Shown piece by piece: positions 12,074 through 22,920 of a stretch of DNA of 64,000 nt. The stretch spans positions 4,643,190 to 4,707,189 of the forward strand of contig CM065311.1 in the NCBI GenBank assembly GCA_033032175.1. Direction: 5' to 3'. Under the pieces are notes generated by a model. It was not told the DNA's origin. It ran no database searches and saw nothing but the letters and a program-made list of their open reading frames with translations. Position 1 is the stretch's first letter. The number at the start of each line of letters is the position of its first letter. The DNA comes from Saturnia japonica (Eukaryota; Arthropoda; Insecta; Lepidoptera; Saturniidae). The translations under genes and the position numbers were made by a program.

Positions 12074-12180
12074 AGCATGAAGAAAAATCTGTAATTTACT
12101 AGAGTATAACATTATCAAATAGTTTCTTTAAGATGCTTTTAATGTATAAAGCTAGTAAATTATAGATTTTTCTTTATGCT
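12074..12180. repeat. Inverted repeat (29-bp arms, hairpin)
   Basis: Arm 12074-12102 is complementary to arm 12152-12180 at 27 of 29 positions, with a 49-bp loop. Probably a small foldback or MITE remnant; no target duplication could be recognised. Confidence 0.7.
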
Positions 12181-12909
12181 ATATTCGAAATTTGGAAGTT
12201 TCACTGGAATCGATCGTTTTGAATTTTGCCGCATTTTGAGTTTTAATTGCTATTCCGCAACAGCGGTAGTGTTGTAGGTGTGTAAACCTATGGTCGCTAT
12301 TTTTTATTTGACAGATACACTTCTTCTCTCGGTAGAAAGTAGTATATTCTTTGGTCTACAATGTATATTTATACTGGATATTACTATACTATTTCCATTT
12401 CTTTATTTTCTCGATAACAGTTCTAATCTGATAGTTGTGGTGTTGTGACCAAATATGTAATGATATCCATCGCACATGTCTATGTCGAAGACGATACATC
12501 AGATTTTGAATAAAATAAATAAATGAAGATTACCTGTCGATATAATTATTTCGTTTCATTGTCCACTACTTACCTTTTTTTTTTTTTTTTTTTTATTGTG
12601 GGGAAATCCTGCATTGGATCCGCCTCCCGAGCTGGGCCGCTCAAGGGAGGGGTATGTCGGACTCTTACCGACTAAAACCCCACGGTGTCCTTCTCGCACT
12701 TGTTGTTGGTCGGGGAGCGGGAACTGCTTGCGCATGCCATCCGCTCGACCCGGCAGGTGTGGCCCTACCCCGGGGCCCCGTCACGGTCAAAGGCAATCGG
12801 CACCTCCAACGAGCCTCGGAGGGCGCACGAACACCAGTGCGCCTCCTCCATCTCGGGCCTGCATTTACGCGGTGACGGACATGCCCAAGTCCACCACCTG
12901 CAGACCCAT

Positions 12910-15900
12910 TTAAGGCGGCCGGAGATCATCACGTGGCCTCCGGCGCCTGGCTCGTTGACCGCGAGAGGGGAGCAAGATTTTACGCTCCCTCTCCCTCTCC
13001 GCCTCCTCTTTTGCAAGCATGACTTGCTCGCAAAATGAGGAGACGGAGTTCGACCCGCTCTCGCTCTCGACCATGGACAGAACCACGGCCGGAAGCGAGA
13101 GATCGGTTCCGATTATTGCGACAACGTCGCGACGCGGCGAGTCCCATGCGGGACAGACGGCTAGTGTGCGCTGCGCGGTAACCTCGGCGCAGCCACAATG
13201 ATGGCACCCAGGATCGATCTCCCAGCCTATGTGACTATGCGACACAGATAACTCCCGAAACAGCCATGTCCCGAAAGTACCTGCGTCAGCCGGAAGGTGA
13301 AGGTGCCATGCCGCCTCCGGAGCCATCTAGCCAGAACTGGTCTGATAGCTTCTACGATCACCACGCCTGAGCTGGGGTGGCGAAGTCGCAAGTCCCACGC
13401 TTCCACCATGGGTATTTGGCGGAGCTCTGACCTACACGCTGCGATTTCTCGCGGCGTTGGTCTCTCACCCCGCCTCAGCGCCTCCTCGCACCACCTAAAT
13501 AGCAGCGCGAGGGTTCTCGCTTCTAGATTCCATGGTGGGGATCCAGCAAATAGGGAGGTTGCCTCAAATGAGACCGTACGGTACCCTCGGACAGCTCTGA
13601 CGGCCATCGCTCTCTGCGGTTTTCGCAGGAATGCAAAGTGTCGGGCCATCAGGCTGTCCGCCCACACTGGAGCCCCATATAGGGCTATCGACCGTACGAT
13701 CCCCAGGTAGAGTTTCCAGCAAGCGGAATCAGGCCCCCCGAGGTTTGGCATAAGCCGAGCGAGCGCGCCCGTTGTGCCCATGAGTCGGGGGGTCAGCTGC
13801 CGGAAGTGTTCTACGAAAATCCATCGGCTATCGAGGATGATTCCCAGGAACTTCATCGTCGACCCGATGCCGATAGAGACGCCTCCCACTATGATCTGGG
13901 ACCCTTGAGGTGGTGCATTCCGAGGCCCATGAAAACACAGGGCCTCGGATTTACTTAGGCCCACCTCTAATCCCAGACGCCTTATACGACTTACGACTTC
14001 AGCCACCCCAACCGTGGCTAACATTACCGCGTCGCAGTGCGTCTTCCCTCGCGCTGTGACAAGGGTGTCGTCGACATAGCAGACGACACTGACAACGCTT
14101 AGGGGCGCACCGCGTATCACCCAGTCACAGCCGATGTTCCACAGGATGGGGCCAGGTATTGACCCCTGTGGAACACCGCTAAACATGTCTCTCCGACTCC
14201 AGCCTTCCGCACACGGGAAGGTGATAGTTTTCTCTGCGAGATAGTTGCGGCGGAAGTAAGGGGGCACTCCATGGTACCGAAGCGCCTCCCGTATACTACT
14301 CCAGGGCAGGGTGTTTAAAGCGTTGGCGACGTCCAAGGACACCGCCAGCACCACTTCTCCCTGCGAGATGGCATCCTCCGCCAGACTTTTCACGTGTGTG
14401 ATCGCGTGTATGGTGGAGCGCCCTCGGCGAAAACCAAATTGGTTATCCACCAGGTCCGGCCCCACCTCCGTTAAGTGGCGGACGAGGTGGTCTACAATAA
14501 TTCTCTCCATGAGTTTGCCCACCTCGTCCAACAACACGATGGGGCGGAATACGGTTGGCGTGTCCGCTGGGCGCCCCGCCTTTTTCAGCAGGATCAGCCG
14601 GCCGGATTTCCAGCACAGCGGAAATCGGCCTTGCTCAAACCACACGGTGAAGAGTCCCATCAGTCGGGACTCGAAGATTTCATGAGCCAGGACCCATGCA
14701 CGGCTTGGTATGCCATCGGGTCCTGGGGAGGTGATCTTGGACCGAAGTCGTCACACCACCCTGCTCAGCTCTTCCCGGGTCACTTCGGGTACGTCGTCAT
14801 CGTTGTCCGCGTTGGTCGCTGAAAGCGGAGCCATGGACAGAAGATTGTGCTCTATTCCTGACGGGAACAGTGTCTAGCACTTGCTCGAGGAACCCAGTCT
14901 GGAGACTCTTGAGTTATCGGAGGGGCCCATGGGTGATAGGGGCGCCCCCACGGATCCCGATTGAGCGTCTCCAGCAGTTGTTCCCGAGCCAAGGCTTTTG
15001 CCCTGGCTATAGCCTCCTTGAGCGCGCTTATGGCAACTCTGTATCCTGCGTATAGCTCCGCCTCCAAGGCGGTCGCGTTCTGCGGTCGGTTTCACCTTCG
15101 CCTGTGTTTGGTGTACTGGCGTCTTGTCGTGACGCAAGCATCACGCAACTGCGCGATCTCAACGTTCCACCAGTACACCTGGCGTCTAGTGCGCATTATT
15201 CTTACACGAGACATTGCCGCATCGCAGGCACGCATCATCACCTTGTGAAGCCGTTCAGCCTCCTATTCAATATCGGCAGGCCTGTTGGGAGTTCCATCTA
15301 ACACCCAAGCCTGCACGATAACGGCTTCGCTAAACACCTCACTATTGAGGCATCTTAGTGCCCAACGCGGACCGCCCTCTATCATTATTTCTGGGACCGA
15401 TCTGTCCGAGGTTTGGGCAGAGACGTCGAATCGGATACACTGATGGTCCGACAACGTCTCCACTCCTTCTAGGACTCTCCAGTCTCGACTACGGCGCGCA
15501 AGGGCAGTGCTAGCGAACGTTAGGTCCACTATGAACCCATCCTATCGTCGCACGCACGTGTGTACAGAACCCCTGTTGAGGACGGGTAGGCCAGAAGTTA
15601 GGGCCCATTTTTCTAGCTCCTCATTCCTAGCGTCTGTGGACGGGGAGCCCCAAGCCGTAGATTTGGCATTGAAGTCTCCGAGCACTAGCACGGGGTGAGG
15701 GCGACTACGAATGACGACGTTACCCAATTCAATAAGAAATGACTGGAAGTCGGCGAGACTCCATCTTGGGGGTACATAAACCCCAACTATCGTCGGTCTC
15801 CAAGGCGCGCCGCTACGCATCCGCTACCCTTCGAGATGTTGACAAAGGACGGGGAGCCGGCAGCGGCCTGAGAGACCATTGCCACCGTACAGTTACGGTC

Positions 15901-16056
15901 ACCTACCCAATTATCACCAGTTGGGACGCAATACGGTTCGGAGACCACCGCGACGTGAATTGCCCACTGTGCCAGGCTCTGGACCAGCAAGTCTTGAGCC
16001 CTGGCACAGTGGTTTATATTGGCCTGTAGGACCCGCAGCACCATTATTAGTGGCAC
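12910..16056 (-). pseudogene. R1-clade ORF2: AP endonuclease, reverse transcriptase, Cys finger (frameshifted)
   Basis: Read in pieces from 16056 down to 12910. Endonuclease: 'VLQANINHCARAQDLL', then 'VLVLGDFNAKSTAWGSP' and 'ETLSDHQCIRFDV', the catalytic Asn, Asp and His boxes. RT, longest piece complement(13227..14660): 'FRPIVLLDEVGKLMERI', 'NQFGFRRGRSTIHAI', 'SLDVANALNTLPW' (first catalytic Asp), 'GVPQGSIPGPILWN' and 'CYVDDTLVTA' (catalytic DD). C-terminal finger in complement(12910..13326): 'CHHCGCAEVTAQRTLAVC'. At least four frame changes separate these, so it is dead. The domain order and 'NALNTLPW' mark the R1 clade. Confidence 0.85.
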
Positions 16057-16329
16057 TCCATATCCACCTCTCGTGCGACCGGCGGCACTATTTCATTGGC
16101 CGAACGAGCGCATGGATTGCGAGGGTGCGACTTTCCCGCGCTTCCTTCCTCGCTTCCTCCTCCTGGTGGATGATGCAGAGCACCCTCCGCTTCCGATTCG
16201 ATGATTGGCCGTTTTGCCTGCTTCAGCACATATAATGCAGTGCGGAACTGCAGAGCAACCAGACGCCCTATGGGCAGACTGACTGCATCGTAGACACAGC
16301 TCGCTAACGGTTCACCTCTTTGGTGCACT

Positions 16330-17300
16330 GGGCACCAACATGTTCAGCGTGGAGGCAACGCTAACATATTTAGGGTCTAGGTTGTAAGACTCTTACTTGT
16401 GCTGACGCCCATCCAACCAGAAGCCTTCGAGCATCATTTAATTTTTTAGCTGCCTCCACTGGTCATGTCACAACTGTTGTTCCCATTCCGTTGAAGTTAC
16501 GATGGATTCCGTTGGACTTTATTTGGTCCAGAGGACACTCTGCAGACCGGGTGACGGGAGCAAGAATTTAACCGCTTTCGACGGAGTCAACCAGACCAGA
16601 AATGAGTACCTGAGCACACCTCATTGGTCTGGAGATTCTAACATCGTTCGCTTTGAGTGATTCTCTTAGCTTCTTAGCTAACGCATCCGCTTTGCCACCG
16701 CTGCCAGAGCCAGGTACTTCAAGCAAATAAGCCCCTGTGGCTGTTTGCCTGAAGTCAACTCCTGTTATGTCAAGGCTAACCAGGTCGACCTTAGATCTGG
16801 CTGCCTGTAACACATCTTTGTACGTGAGGCCCCTTTTTACTGCAGTGTGAGTGCCACTGCCGCAGACTTAGGTGGACGAAGGTGACGGGCCATCAACTGT
16901 TTAGGGCGAGCCTGCTTTGGTTTTGCCCTATTTTTAGACTTGCCTCGCCTCCCTGCAGTTACCCATTCTCCCGCAGGTGGTTGGGTACAGCAGATTCCTC
17001 TCTGGAAGGTGGAACAGCCCCGGTTTGCCTTGTACCAGCTTTTGTAACACCTTTTTTGCTTCTTTTCCTCCCAATTGTTGGTTGAGAAGCGGGCTGACTC
17101 ACTGCAGCAGCCTTGCGATCTGCAGCGAGTGGAGGACGCTGACGTGGCGGTGGAGGTAGCAACCTCTCTTATAACGCCGCATTTCGCGCATCAAGTAGTG
17201 CCCCCACTTGGATCATGACTGATTGCACAATTGTGTCTAGATCAGGGACTGGGGGAGCATTTATCCTAGACGGAGGAGGCTCTACCCCAGCCTGTGACTG
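16330..17300 (-). pseudogene. R1-clade ORF1 (gag-like), broken
   Basis: Pieces at complement(16568..16813) and complement(16959..17300). The first contains 'LEVPGSGSGGKADALAKKLR' and 'VRISRPMRCAQVLISGL', a conserved block of R1-type gag proteins. The second is a basic, proline-rich N-terminal region. The expected CCHC knuckles near 16330 are not readable in one frame. ORF1 precedes ORF2 on the same strand, as in this clade. Confidence 0.65.
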
Positions 17301-17320
17301 TTTTGGTGTTTTTACCTATA

Positions 17321-17663
17321 CCTACTTATTTTACAACAGCTTCGAAAATTTTGAAGAAGTTGGAATTATCAACCAGGAATTAATACGTGTAACATCTTGT
17401 AATGAAATATAATATTAGTTTTTGTACAAAAGTATCCGGCAGTAGTTTAGTATCTTACATTTTGAAAAAAAAGCCTCGGGTCTATTATCGTGTTACGTTT
17501 ATCGATATAGCTCCATCCCTATCAGTTTCTCTGACTCTGGTATAACCTTGTACGTGTGTTAACGTTATATTTTTATAAAATAATGCATACATAATGTAAA
17601 AAAGACGCTCGTTCAAGTTTTCACAGGAACTGTCAACGAGATAATAAAGAAATGGAAATGGTA
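17321..17663. other. Intergenic, nothing recognised
   Basis: AT-rich sequence between the R1 element and the hAT-like MITE. No coding or repeat structure seen. Confidence 0.4.
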
Positions 17664-18213
17664 TACCGGTGGGCGATTTTGAGATATACTAATGTAATCA
17701 TTCATTTTATGAAAATATACCGATATATTAGAATTATAGCAATTAGTAAACACTAATTTTATTCAATTATGAGTGTTCATTCATAATCGAATTACCAATA
17801 GTAATTGGTAATGGTAGTTTAGTAATTTCATCGAATGGGTAATTATTACGACCGAACGACCTTTTTTTTTGTTTGTTATGTAATTGTTGTGTCCTTAGTT
17901 TACGACTGTGCGACCTTTCCTGTTTTTCTTCATGTGAAACATGTATAGGCGAAGGGTAAACCTGATTGTTAGCGTGGCGATATAGGCCGTTGCGATGCAT
18001 TCCCACGCTATATGACGGAATATATGTGGTATTGTTGGTGTGACGATACAAGTCGTGGCGACGCATCGCCACGCTATTTGTTCCTTTTTTTTTTTGCTCT
18101 CCGCTCTCACCATCTACTATGAATGATCATTCATATTCTTAATTTACTTAAGAATTAACACTCATAATTGTAATATCTCGATTTTGTAAATCGATCATAA
18201 TCGCCCACCTCTA
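17664..18213. mobile_element. Non-autonomous DNA transposon with GGTGGGCGAT termini (hAT-like)
   Basis: Left end TACCGGTGGGCGATTTTGAG and right end (reverse complement) TAGAGGTGGGCGATTATGAT are terminal inverted repeats of about 15 matched positions in 20. A related terminus is at 23372. No transposase is encoded; the open frames inside are repeat-derived. I could not find an exact 8-bp duplication at the flanks. The centre contains two hairpin-forming tandem units (17965-18075). Confidence 0.6.
17965..18075. repeat. Two imperfect tandem units with complementary ends
   Basis: Unit 1 starts 'AGCGTGGCGATATAGG' and closes with 'CCCACGCTATA'. Unit 2 starts 'GGTGTGACGATACAAG' and closes with 'GCCACGCTAT'. 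The ends of each unit can pair (AGCGTGG with CCACGCT). Confidence 0.5.
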
Positions 18214-19179
18214 CATAGTACATGATTCCTCTGGTTATTGGTCTATGATACATGATGATACATGGCATGGAGTAAAAAAAAAATAGCGATAAATCGAGTA
18301 AGCATCCTCAGTACAAGTACATACTCGATACATTTCTTCCGACACCAAGTAGTTTTGGATTCAATATATTGTAACTGGGTAATAAGTAGTAGGGCATGCG
18401 ATATCAAAGGGTTTTCAATTCCGAAACTGAGTTCCGATACTGGAGACCTAATTCCGGAATTCCGAAACTGGTTCCGGAGCTTTATTTAACCATTTTCGGT
18501 TTCTGGAACAAGAGTTGTATTACGAATCAAAAAAGATTTAATATGAGCCTTTATAACAAATTAAGTCACATCCAGGCTTTTAATAACCACTTGATCAATT
18601 TAAATTTTTTTGTTCTCATTTAATACTTATAATTGGACATTTCATAAAGGCTTTTTTTTCATACCTACTGACTTTACTGTTAGTATTATACCTCCTGAAG
18701 CCATTTGAGACTTTGAGGGCTTCACTGGGCTTGGGGGCAAATTCGAAAGGCACTCAGCCGCGGAAGTGAAGCAACAAGTTCAAGGGTTCAAAAGTGATAA
18801 GATTCTGTCATATACACGCCGCTGTGTCCTCCGTGATCGTAGATTGTTTTTGTAATTTGAAAAACCCTGTAAAGTCAAAAGTGGTGGAGAGATTCTTGCA
18901 GATTTTATTACATTTATCCAGGTCATGTTCTAGCTGCAATTATAGAATTGGCTACATCTTTGCTAAAAAATCTAGCTTGGACGGCACTGCAGGGTCTGAA
19001 TGTTACACTTGTCTTAGAATCGATAGGTTCACTGGGAGTTGTACTTAAGCTGGCGTAATAAATCAACGATAATCTCAAGAAATTTCTTCCTTATTAGGTT
19101 TGGGGAATGTCATCTGCTTGTTCAAAGAAGTATTCCGGATAGTGCAAATATGTTGTTTAGTGCACCTGATAAATGTAGT
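18214..19179. other. Probable LINE-derived debris, not resolvable
   Basis: Short frames only. From about 18700 the text looks like mutated LINE sequence leading into the recognisable RT end downstream, but no motif is intact. Confidence 0.3.
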
Positions 19180-20265
19180 CGTCTTTTATAGGACTTCGCA
19201 AGTTTAGAGCTCAAAAAACTGTTCTGTTCAAGTTTCTTGAGCATTGACCTTAATATAGTATAGAACGGCACAAGGATAGAACAGCCCATTTTACGACATC
19301 CAAGCTGTAATCAATTTTAATGAAGGTTTGAATTTCATGTTCAAAAAAGAAATTCTCGTATTTCGAATCTATCAAGGCTTTGAAAACCGGGTCATTTCTC
19401 TTCAAAAATACTCAGCTCATATTATTAGACATGCTTGACTATCGCGTTTGACAAACGCTTGAACATGTCCCTAAAGACAATCTCCGACTGGGGTGAATGC
19501 CAACTTTGGCAAGTTTGATGCCACTAAGACTCAGGCATGTCCATTTTCCGCTAAACAGAGTTCCTTCCAAATAACTCCTACTTGCAGAGATTTATCCATT
19601 CCGATAACCAACCATCTGCATCTTCTAGGCGTTATGATGTCTTCAACCCTCAATTTTGGCTCCTTCATTGAGTACAATGCTCAGTTGGCTAACAAAAAGC
19701 TAGGTGTACTTGCAAAGCTGAGATGGTATTTTAAAACGGGTCATCTGTTTGATATAGATTAAGCGCAAGTCCGAACGTACATGGAATATTTCTCTCATCT
19801 TTGAAACGGATCGGCCAACTACTAACTTGAAGCATTGGAGGTAATCGAGAGGCTTGCCAAAAAACTCATTGGCAACGATTCGCTAGTTGTTGAGGCAAGG
19901 CTTCAAAGCCTTGAAAATCGACGTAAAGTTGCCCGTTTATCGGTTTTTTACCGGATACATGTCGGCGAGTGTGCGTTGCAATTGCACAACTTAATTCCCA
20001 ACACGGCGAAGCGTCATAAATTTATGGTAGATATTCCACCAGTGCGCATGAAGCGTTTAGCTAGCACATTTATAAAGCATCACTAAAGAGTCGAACACTT
20101 TGCCGGATTTTGTATTTCTCTATAATTATAATTTGGGTATCTTCAAGTCTCGATAAATAGGTACCTTCTAGGCAAGCGTGCTCCATCGTAGATCACATCA
20201 TCACTTACGATCAGGCCAGATAGTGATCAAACGCAAGCCTATTCATAGTTAAAAAAAGGCAATCC
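19180..20265 (+). pseudogene. Jockey-type LINE reverse transcriptase C-terminus and 3' end, degenerate
   Basis: Recognisable pieces: 'KTQACPFSAKQSSFQ', 'PITNHLHLLGVMMSSTLNF', 'NKKLGVLAKLRWYFKTG' (frame to 19762), then 'VIERLAKKLIGNDSLV', 'LQSLENRRKVARLSVFYRIH' and 'DIPPVRMKRLAS' (19835-20086). This is the C-terminal signature of a very common lepidopteran jockey-like element. Stops and frameshifts break it. The 3' tail at about 20170-20265 (GCGTGCTCCATCG, then CATCATCACTTACGATCAGG) matches the tail block near 54600 in hook intron 5. Confidence 0.75.
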
Positions 20266-20885
20266 AGTTGTAGTTGTAGGTAGTCAAGTTTGCGGGAGCA
20301 ATGTATTAATAAAAAAAACTAATACAAAGGAACTTTTAATTACTTTCAAATTCAATGAAATATAATTAGGACTAATTAATTACACGAGCGTACGGACAGA
20401 TCGAGATGCCCAGCACGACTGCCTTACTTACTAAAACTTATATGTTAAATGTTAATGTTAATTAATGTTATGTTATGTTAATGTTATATGTTGTTATATT
20501 TTCTTTCTAAGTGCTGCTTTAAATTTTTGGCTTAAATTTTCTCATGGCTACGTTCGTAACTTGACGAACTAAAAATAAAAGTCATTCGCAGAAATCTGGA
20601 TTGTTTTCCCAGAAATACCTCGAATTATGAAATCAACAATCATTTATTTAATTTTCAATAATTGATTATTGATAGTCCCAATAAAATGTTATTAATTGAT
20701 TGTTAATCAATGTTTTTACAGCGCTAGTAGGTAGTGATTAGTTATGTCCACATTATTCCCTTTTCATCTTCATCTTTCAATATCATTTTCGTCTAGCGCA
20801 TTCAACTATTTAGTGCATTAGAACGCATGCAACTAACTGTCCACATTAGTCGTCAAGTTTCGGTCAGCTTTTAAAGATGTGTGAC
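20266..20885. other. AT-rich intergenic DNA
   Basis: Contains a short degenerate ATGTTA tandem at about 20440-20490. No gene seen. Confidence 0.45.
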
Positions 20886-20889
20886 TACT

Positions 20890-21235
20890 TTCCGGAATAC
20901 GTAAAGCTTACTTTGCTATACGAAACAAAAAGTAAGTAAAAAAAAAAATTGTGTGTGAGGGACTATTTGAAAAAACAAAGTAATGTGATTATACGTGAAC
21001 TGAGAGATGATAAAGATATTCTTTTCAAAAACTTTACTCGCATGTCCAAAAAAAACTTCGATCTACTTTTGAAATTACCTAGTTGGACCGAAAATCACAA
21101 AGCAGTCAACCCATTTGCGAGAAGCAGTACCTGCAGAAATTAAGTTGGCAATAACTCTTAGATTTTTAGCCATCGGTGACAACTCCATGTCCTACATGTA
21201 TTTATTTAAAGTGTCTAAGCAAGAAAAATAGGACC
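20890..21235 (+). pseudogene. N-terminal fragment of a PIF/Harbinger transposase
   Basis: The frame from 20949 reads '...LFKNFTRMSKKNFDLLLKLP'. After one frameshift near 21118 it continues 'REAVPAEIKLAITLRFLAIG' then 'SYMYLFKVSKQ'. This is the helical region before the DDE domain of HARBI1-like nucleases. The catalytic part is missing. Unlike the elements at 28.8 and 34.3 kb, this is a lone fragment of a different lineage. Confidence 0.65.
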
Positions 21236-21555
21236 GAAGAGTTTTTTTAACTTCATCAATATTCATGCTACATTTCGTTGCCAAAACTCGTAGAGCATCT
21301 TGTCTTTTAATTTTATTTGTATAAAGTTTACTATTTTGAACCCGAAGTTATGGGAAACTTCTATAATCTTCAATAAACTTTTAAGTAAATTCCTTATCAT
21401 TGTCCGCCATCTTGAGGTGTTGAAAGACTTATTGCAACGAAACCCACCGAACGCGGGAATGCGTGCTACACAGCATGCGCTACGCTTTCAACTTCCCTAT
21501 TTACTCCGCGTTCCGCATTCCGCAATAATTCATATTTCATCAATGTTGCCAACTA

Positions 21556-21650
21556 CACCGTAATTACGATAGAAACACCGTAATCAGCATGAATCTACCA
21601 CCAACCGTAGGATTATAATTACGGTAGCAAAAACACCGTAATAACAAAAA
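21556..21650. repeat. Cluster of ACACCGTAAT motifs, partly palindromic
   Basis: ACACCGTAAT occurs three times with a reverse-oriented 'ATTACGGT' among them, within about 95 bp. Possibly a transposon terminus. Confidence 0.4.
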
Positions 21651-21879
21651 TCCAACCAGTCGACGATCGCGTTTTATAAAAATCTTGCAAATTTAAATAT
21701 CGTTTATAAATTGAGTAAATGTAAATCATTTTTGCGAACTTTAATTACAATTTTCTCTACACTATTTAATTCTCAAGCAATCTCTCAATAGAGCGATATA
21801 AACTTAGAGATATTAGAGAATCGAATTCAATAGGAGTTGTTCGATTTGAATTTAGATAACACACATAGTACTGTTTAAT

Positions 21880-22400
21880 TTACCTACGCTTACGGGCGGT
21901 CATCTTCGCTCTCGCACACCCGTCACGTCCACCCTCTCTAGCGGCAACCCAAGCCTAGGTCCGTTCCTCGGTGTGAAGCCCTTGGGTCAGGCAGCCGCCC
22001 GCGCGATACAAGTGACACTATACGTGCAACACTTAGCTACCCACATACAACATTACACACATATGAACACACACACGTGCACACCACACAGGTACATAGG
22101 TTCTGTAAGGGACATTTTTTTTTCTTTTTTTGCGCTAGTTAGACTAATGCGCTAGTTAGTGTAGAAAAACCATTCCGAATATTAAATACACATACGCATG
22201 GTCCACTCCTTCCTCCCAGGAGGACGGGAACGTGCATATGAGTATATGTTAGTTAGTTCGAATTCTCTTAGGATTAGGGAATTAGTTAGATCGCGACCTT
22301 TCGCATGCGGGTCGTCACAAACTTTCGCGGCTGAGTGCCCTAAGCGCTCGCCCCCAAGTCCGGTTAATAGGGATCGTGACCATCATACACAGTAATAAAA
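21880..22400 (+). repeat. Dispersed repeat E, copy 1 (LTR-like)
   Basis: Colinear with 46575-47060. Shared blocks include 'CAAGCCTAGGTCCGTTCCTC', 'GCAGCCGCCCGCGCGATACA', 'GTGCAACACTTAGCTACCCA', 'GGTACATAGGTTCTGTAAGG' and 'TAAGCGCTCGCCCCCAAG'. It ends in an AATAAAATAATAAT stretch, followed by a TTTGGTTTGTCGGGTTTCGG block that recurs near 45355 without E. The regional organisation suggests an LTR and leader, but this is not proven. Confidence 0.5.
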
Positions 22401-22844
22401 TAATAATCTTCACAGTGACTTTCTTTTGGTTTGTCGGGTTTCGGTATCACCCGGTGTATATCCAGCAACCAAGTGGAGTTTTAGGGGTCAAGAACCATAC
22501 ACGTAGTAATAAAATAAACATCTTCATATGAACTTTCTTTGGTTTTCTCGTGTTTCGGGGGCACCTATTAAATTTTTTCTTTTTTTTAATATTCACTAAG
22601 ATGCTTCATGTCTGCCAGGTGTACCGCGACGCCTCATTTTAAATTGAAACTTCTATGGGTACCTACGGTAGTGAAACGTTTTCGTAGCGACGATGACGTG
22701 ACGTTATCTTATGTTAACGATATATTATTTATCTACATATAATTTAGATATATTCATTATTATAGTTTTTGTTCTAAAATTTTGTTAAAATAAAAACAGG
22801 GTAATTCTTCCGTATTTTAAAAATACATACATTAATTTTTTTTT

Positions 22845-22920
22845 AGATCTGACTATACTGTTAGCCTTGGAGGCCCTGAAGCCGCTGCTGCTTTTACAGC
22901 TTCACCGAACTTGTAAAATA
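22845..22920 (-). repeat. Dispersed repeat B, copy 1
   Basis: Reverse orientation of the block 'GAAGCTGTAAAAG', 'CAGCGGC', 'GGGCC.CTAAGGCTAACAGT', 'GTCAGATCTAAA'. Other copies are at 47060, 47365, 56790 and 63890. Confidence 0.6.

Larger units (their letters stand above)
12577..17320 (-). mobile_element. R1-clade non-LTR retrotransposon, near full length but degenerate
   Basis: The element runs on the minus strand, with its poly(A) tail as a T run at 12577-12594 and its GC-rich body ending about 17300. Order from its 5' end: ORF1 (gag-like), endonuclease, RT, C-terminal cysteine finger, short 3' UTR. All domains fit the R1 clade (R1, TRAS, SART, Waldo). The body is much richer in G+C than the flanks. 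CTACTTA occurs just outside both ends (near 12568 and 17322) and may be part of a target duplication. Several frameshifts break both ORFs. No 28S rDNA or TTAGG telomere repeats flank it. Confidence 0.8.

Noticed and set aside
12596..13038. Several GC-rich plus-strand open frames
   Set aside because: Antisense shadows of the R1 ORF2, where high G+C content keeps all frames open.
22198..22395. Short Arg-rich open frame
   Set aside because: Part of repeat E, shared with 46.6-47.1 kb as non-coding repeat text.
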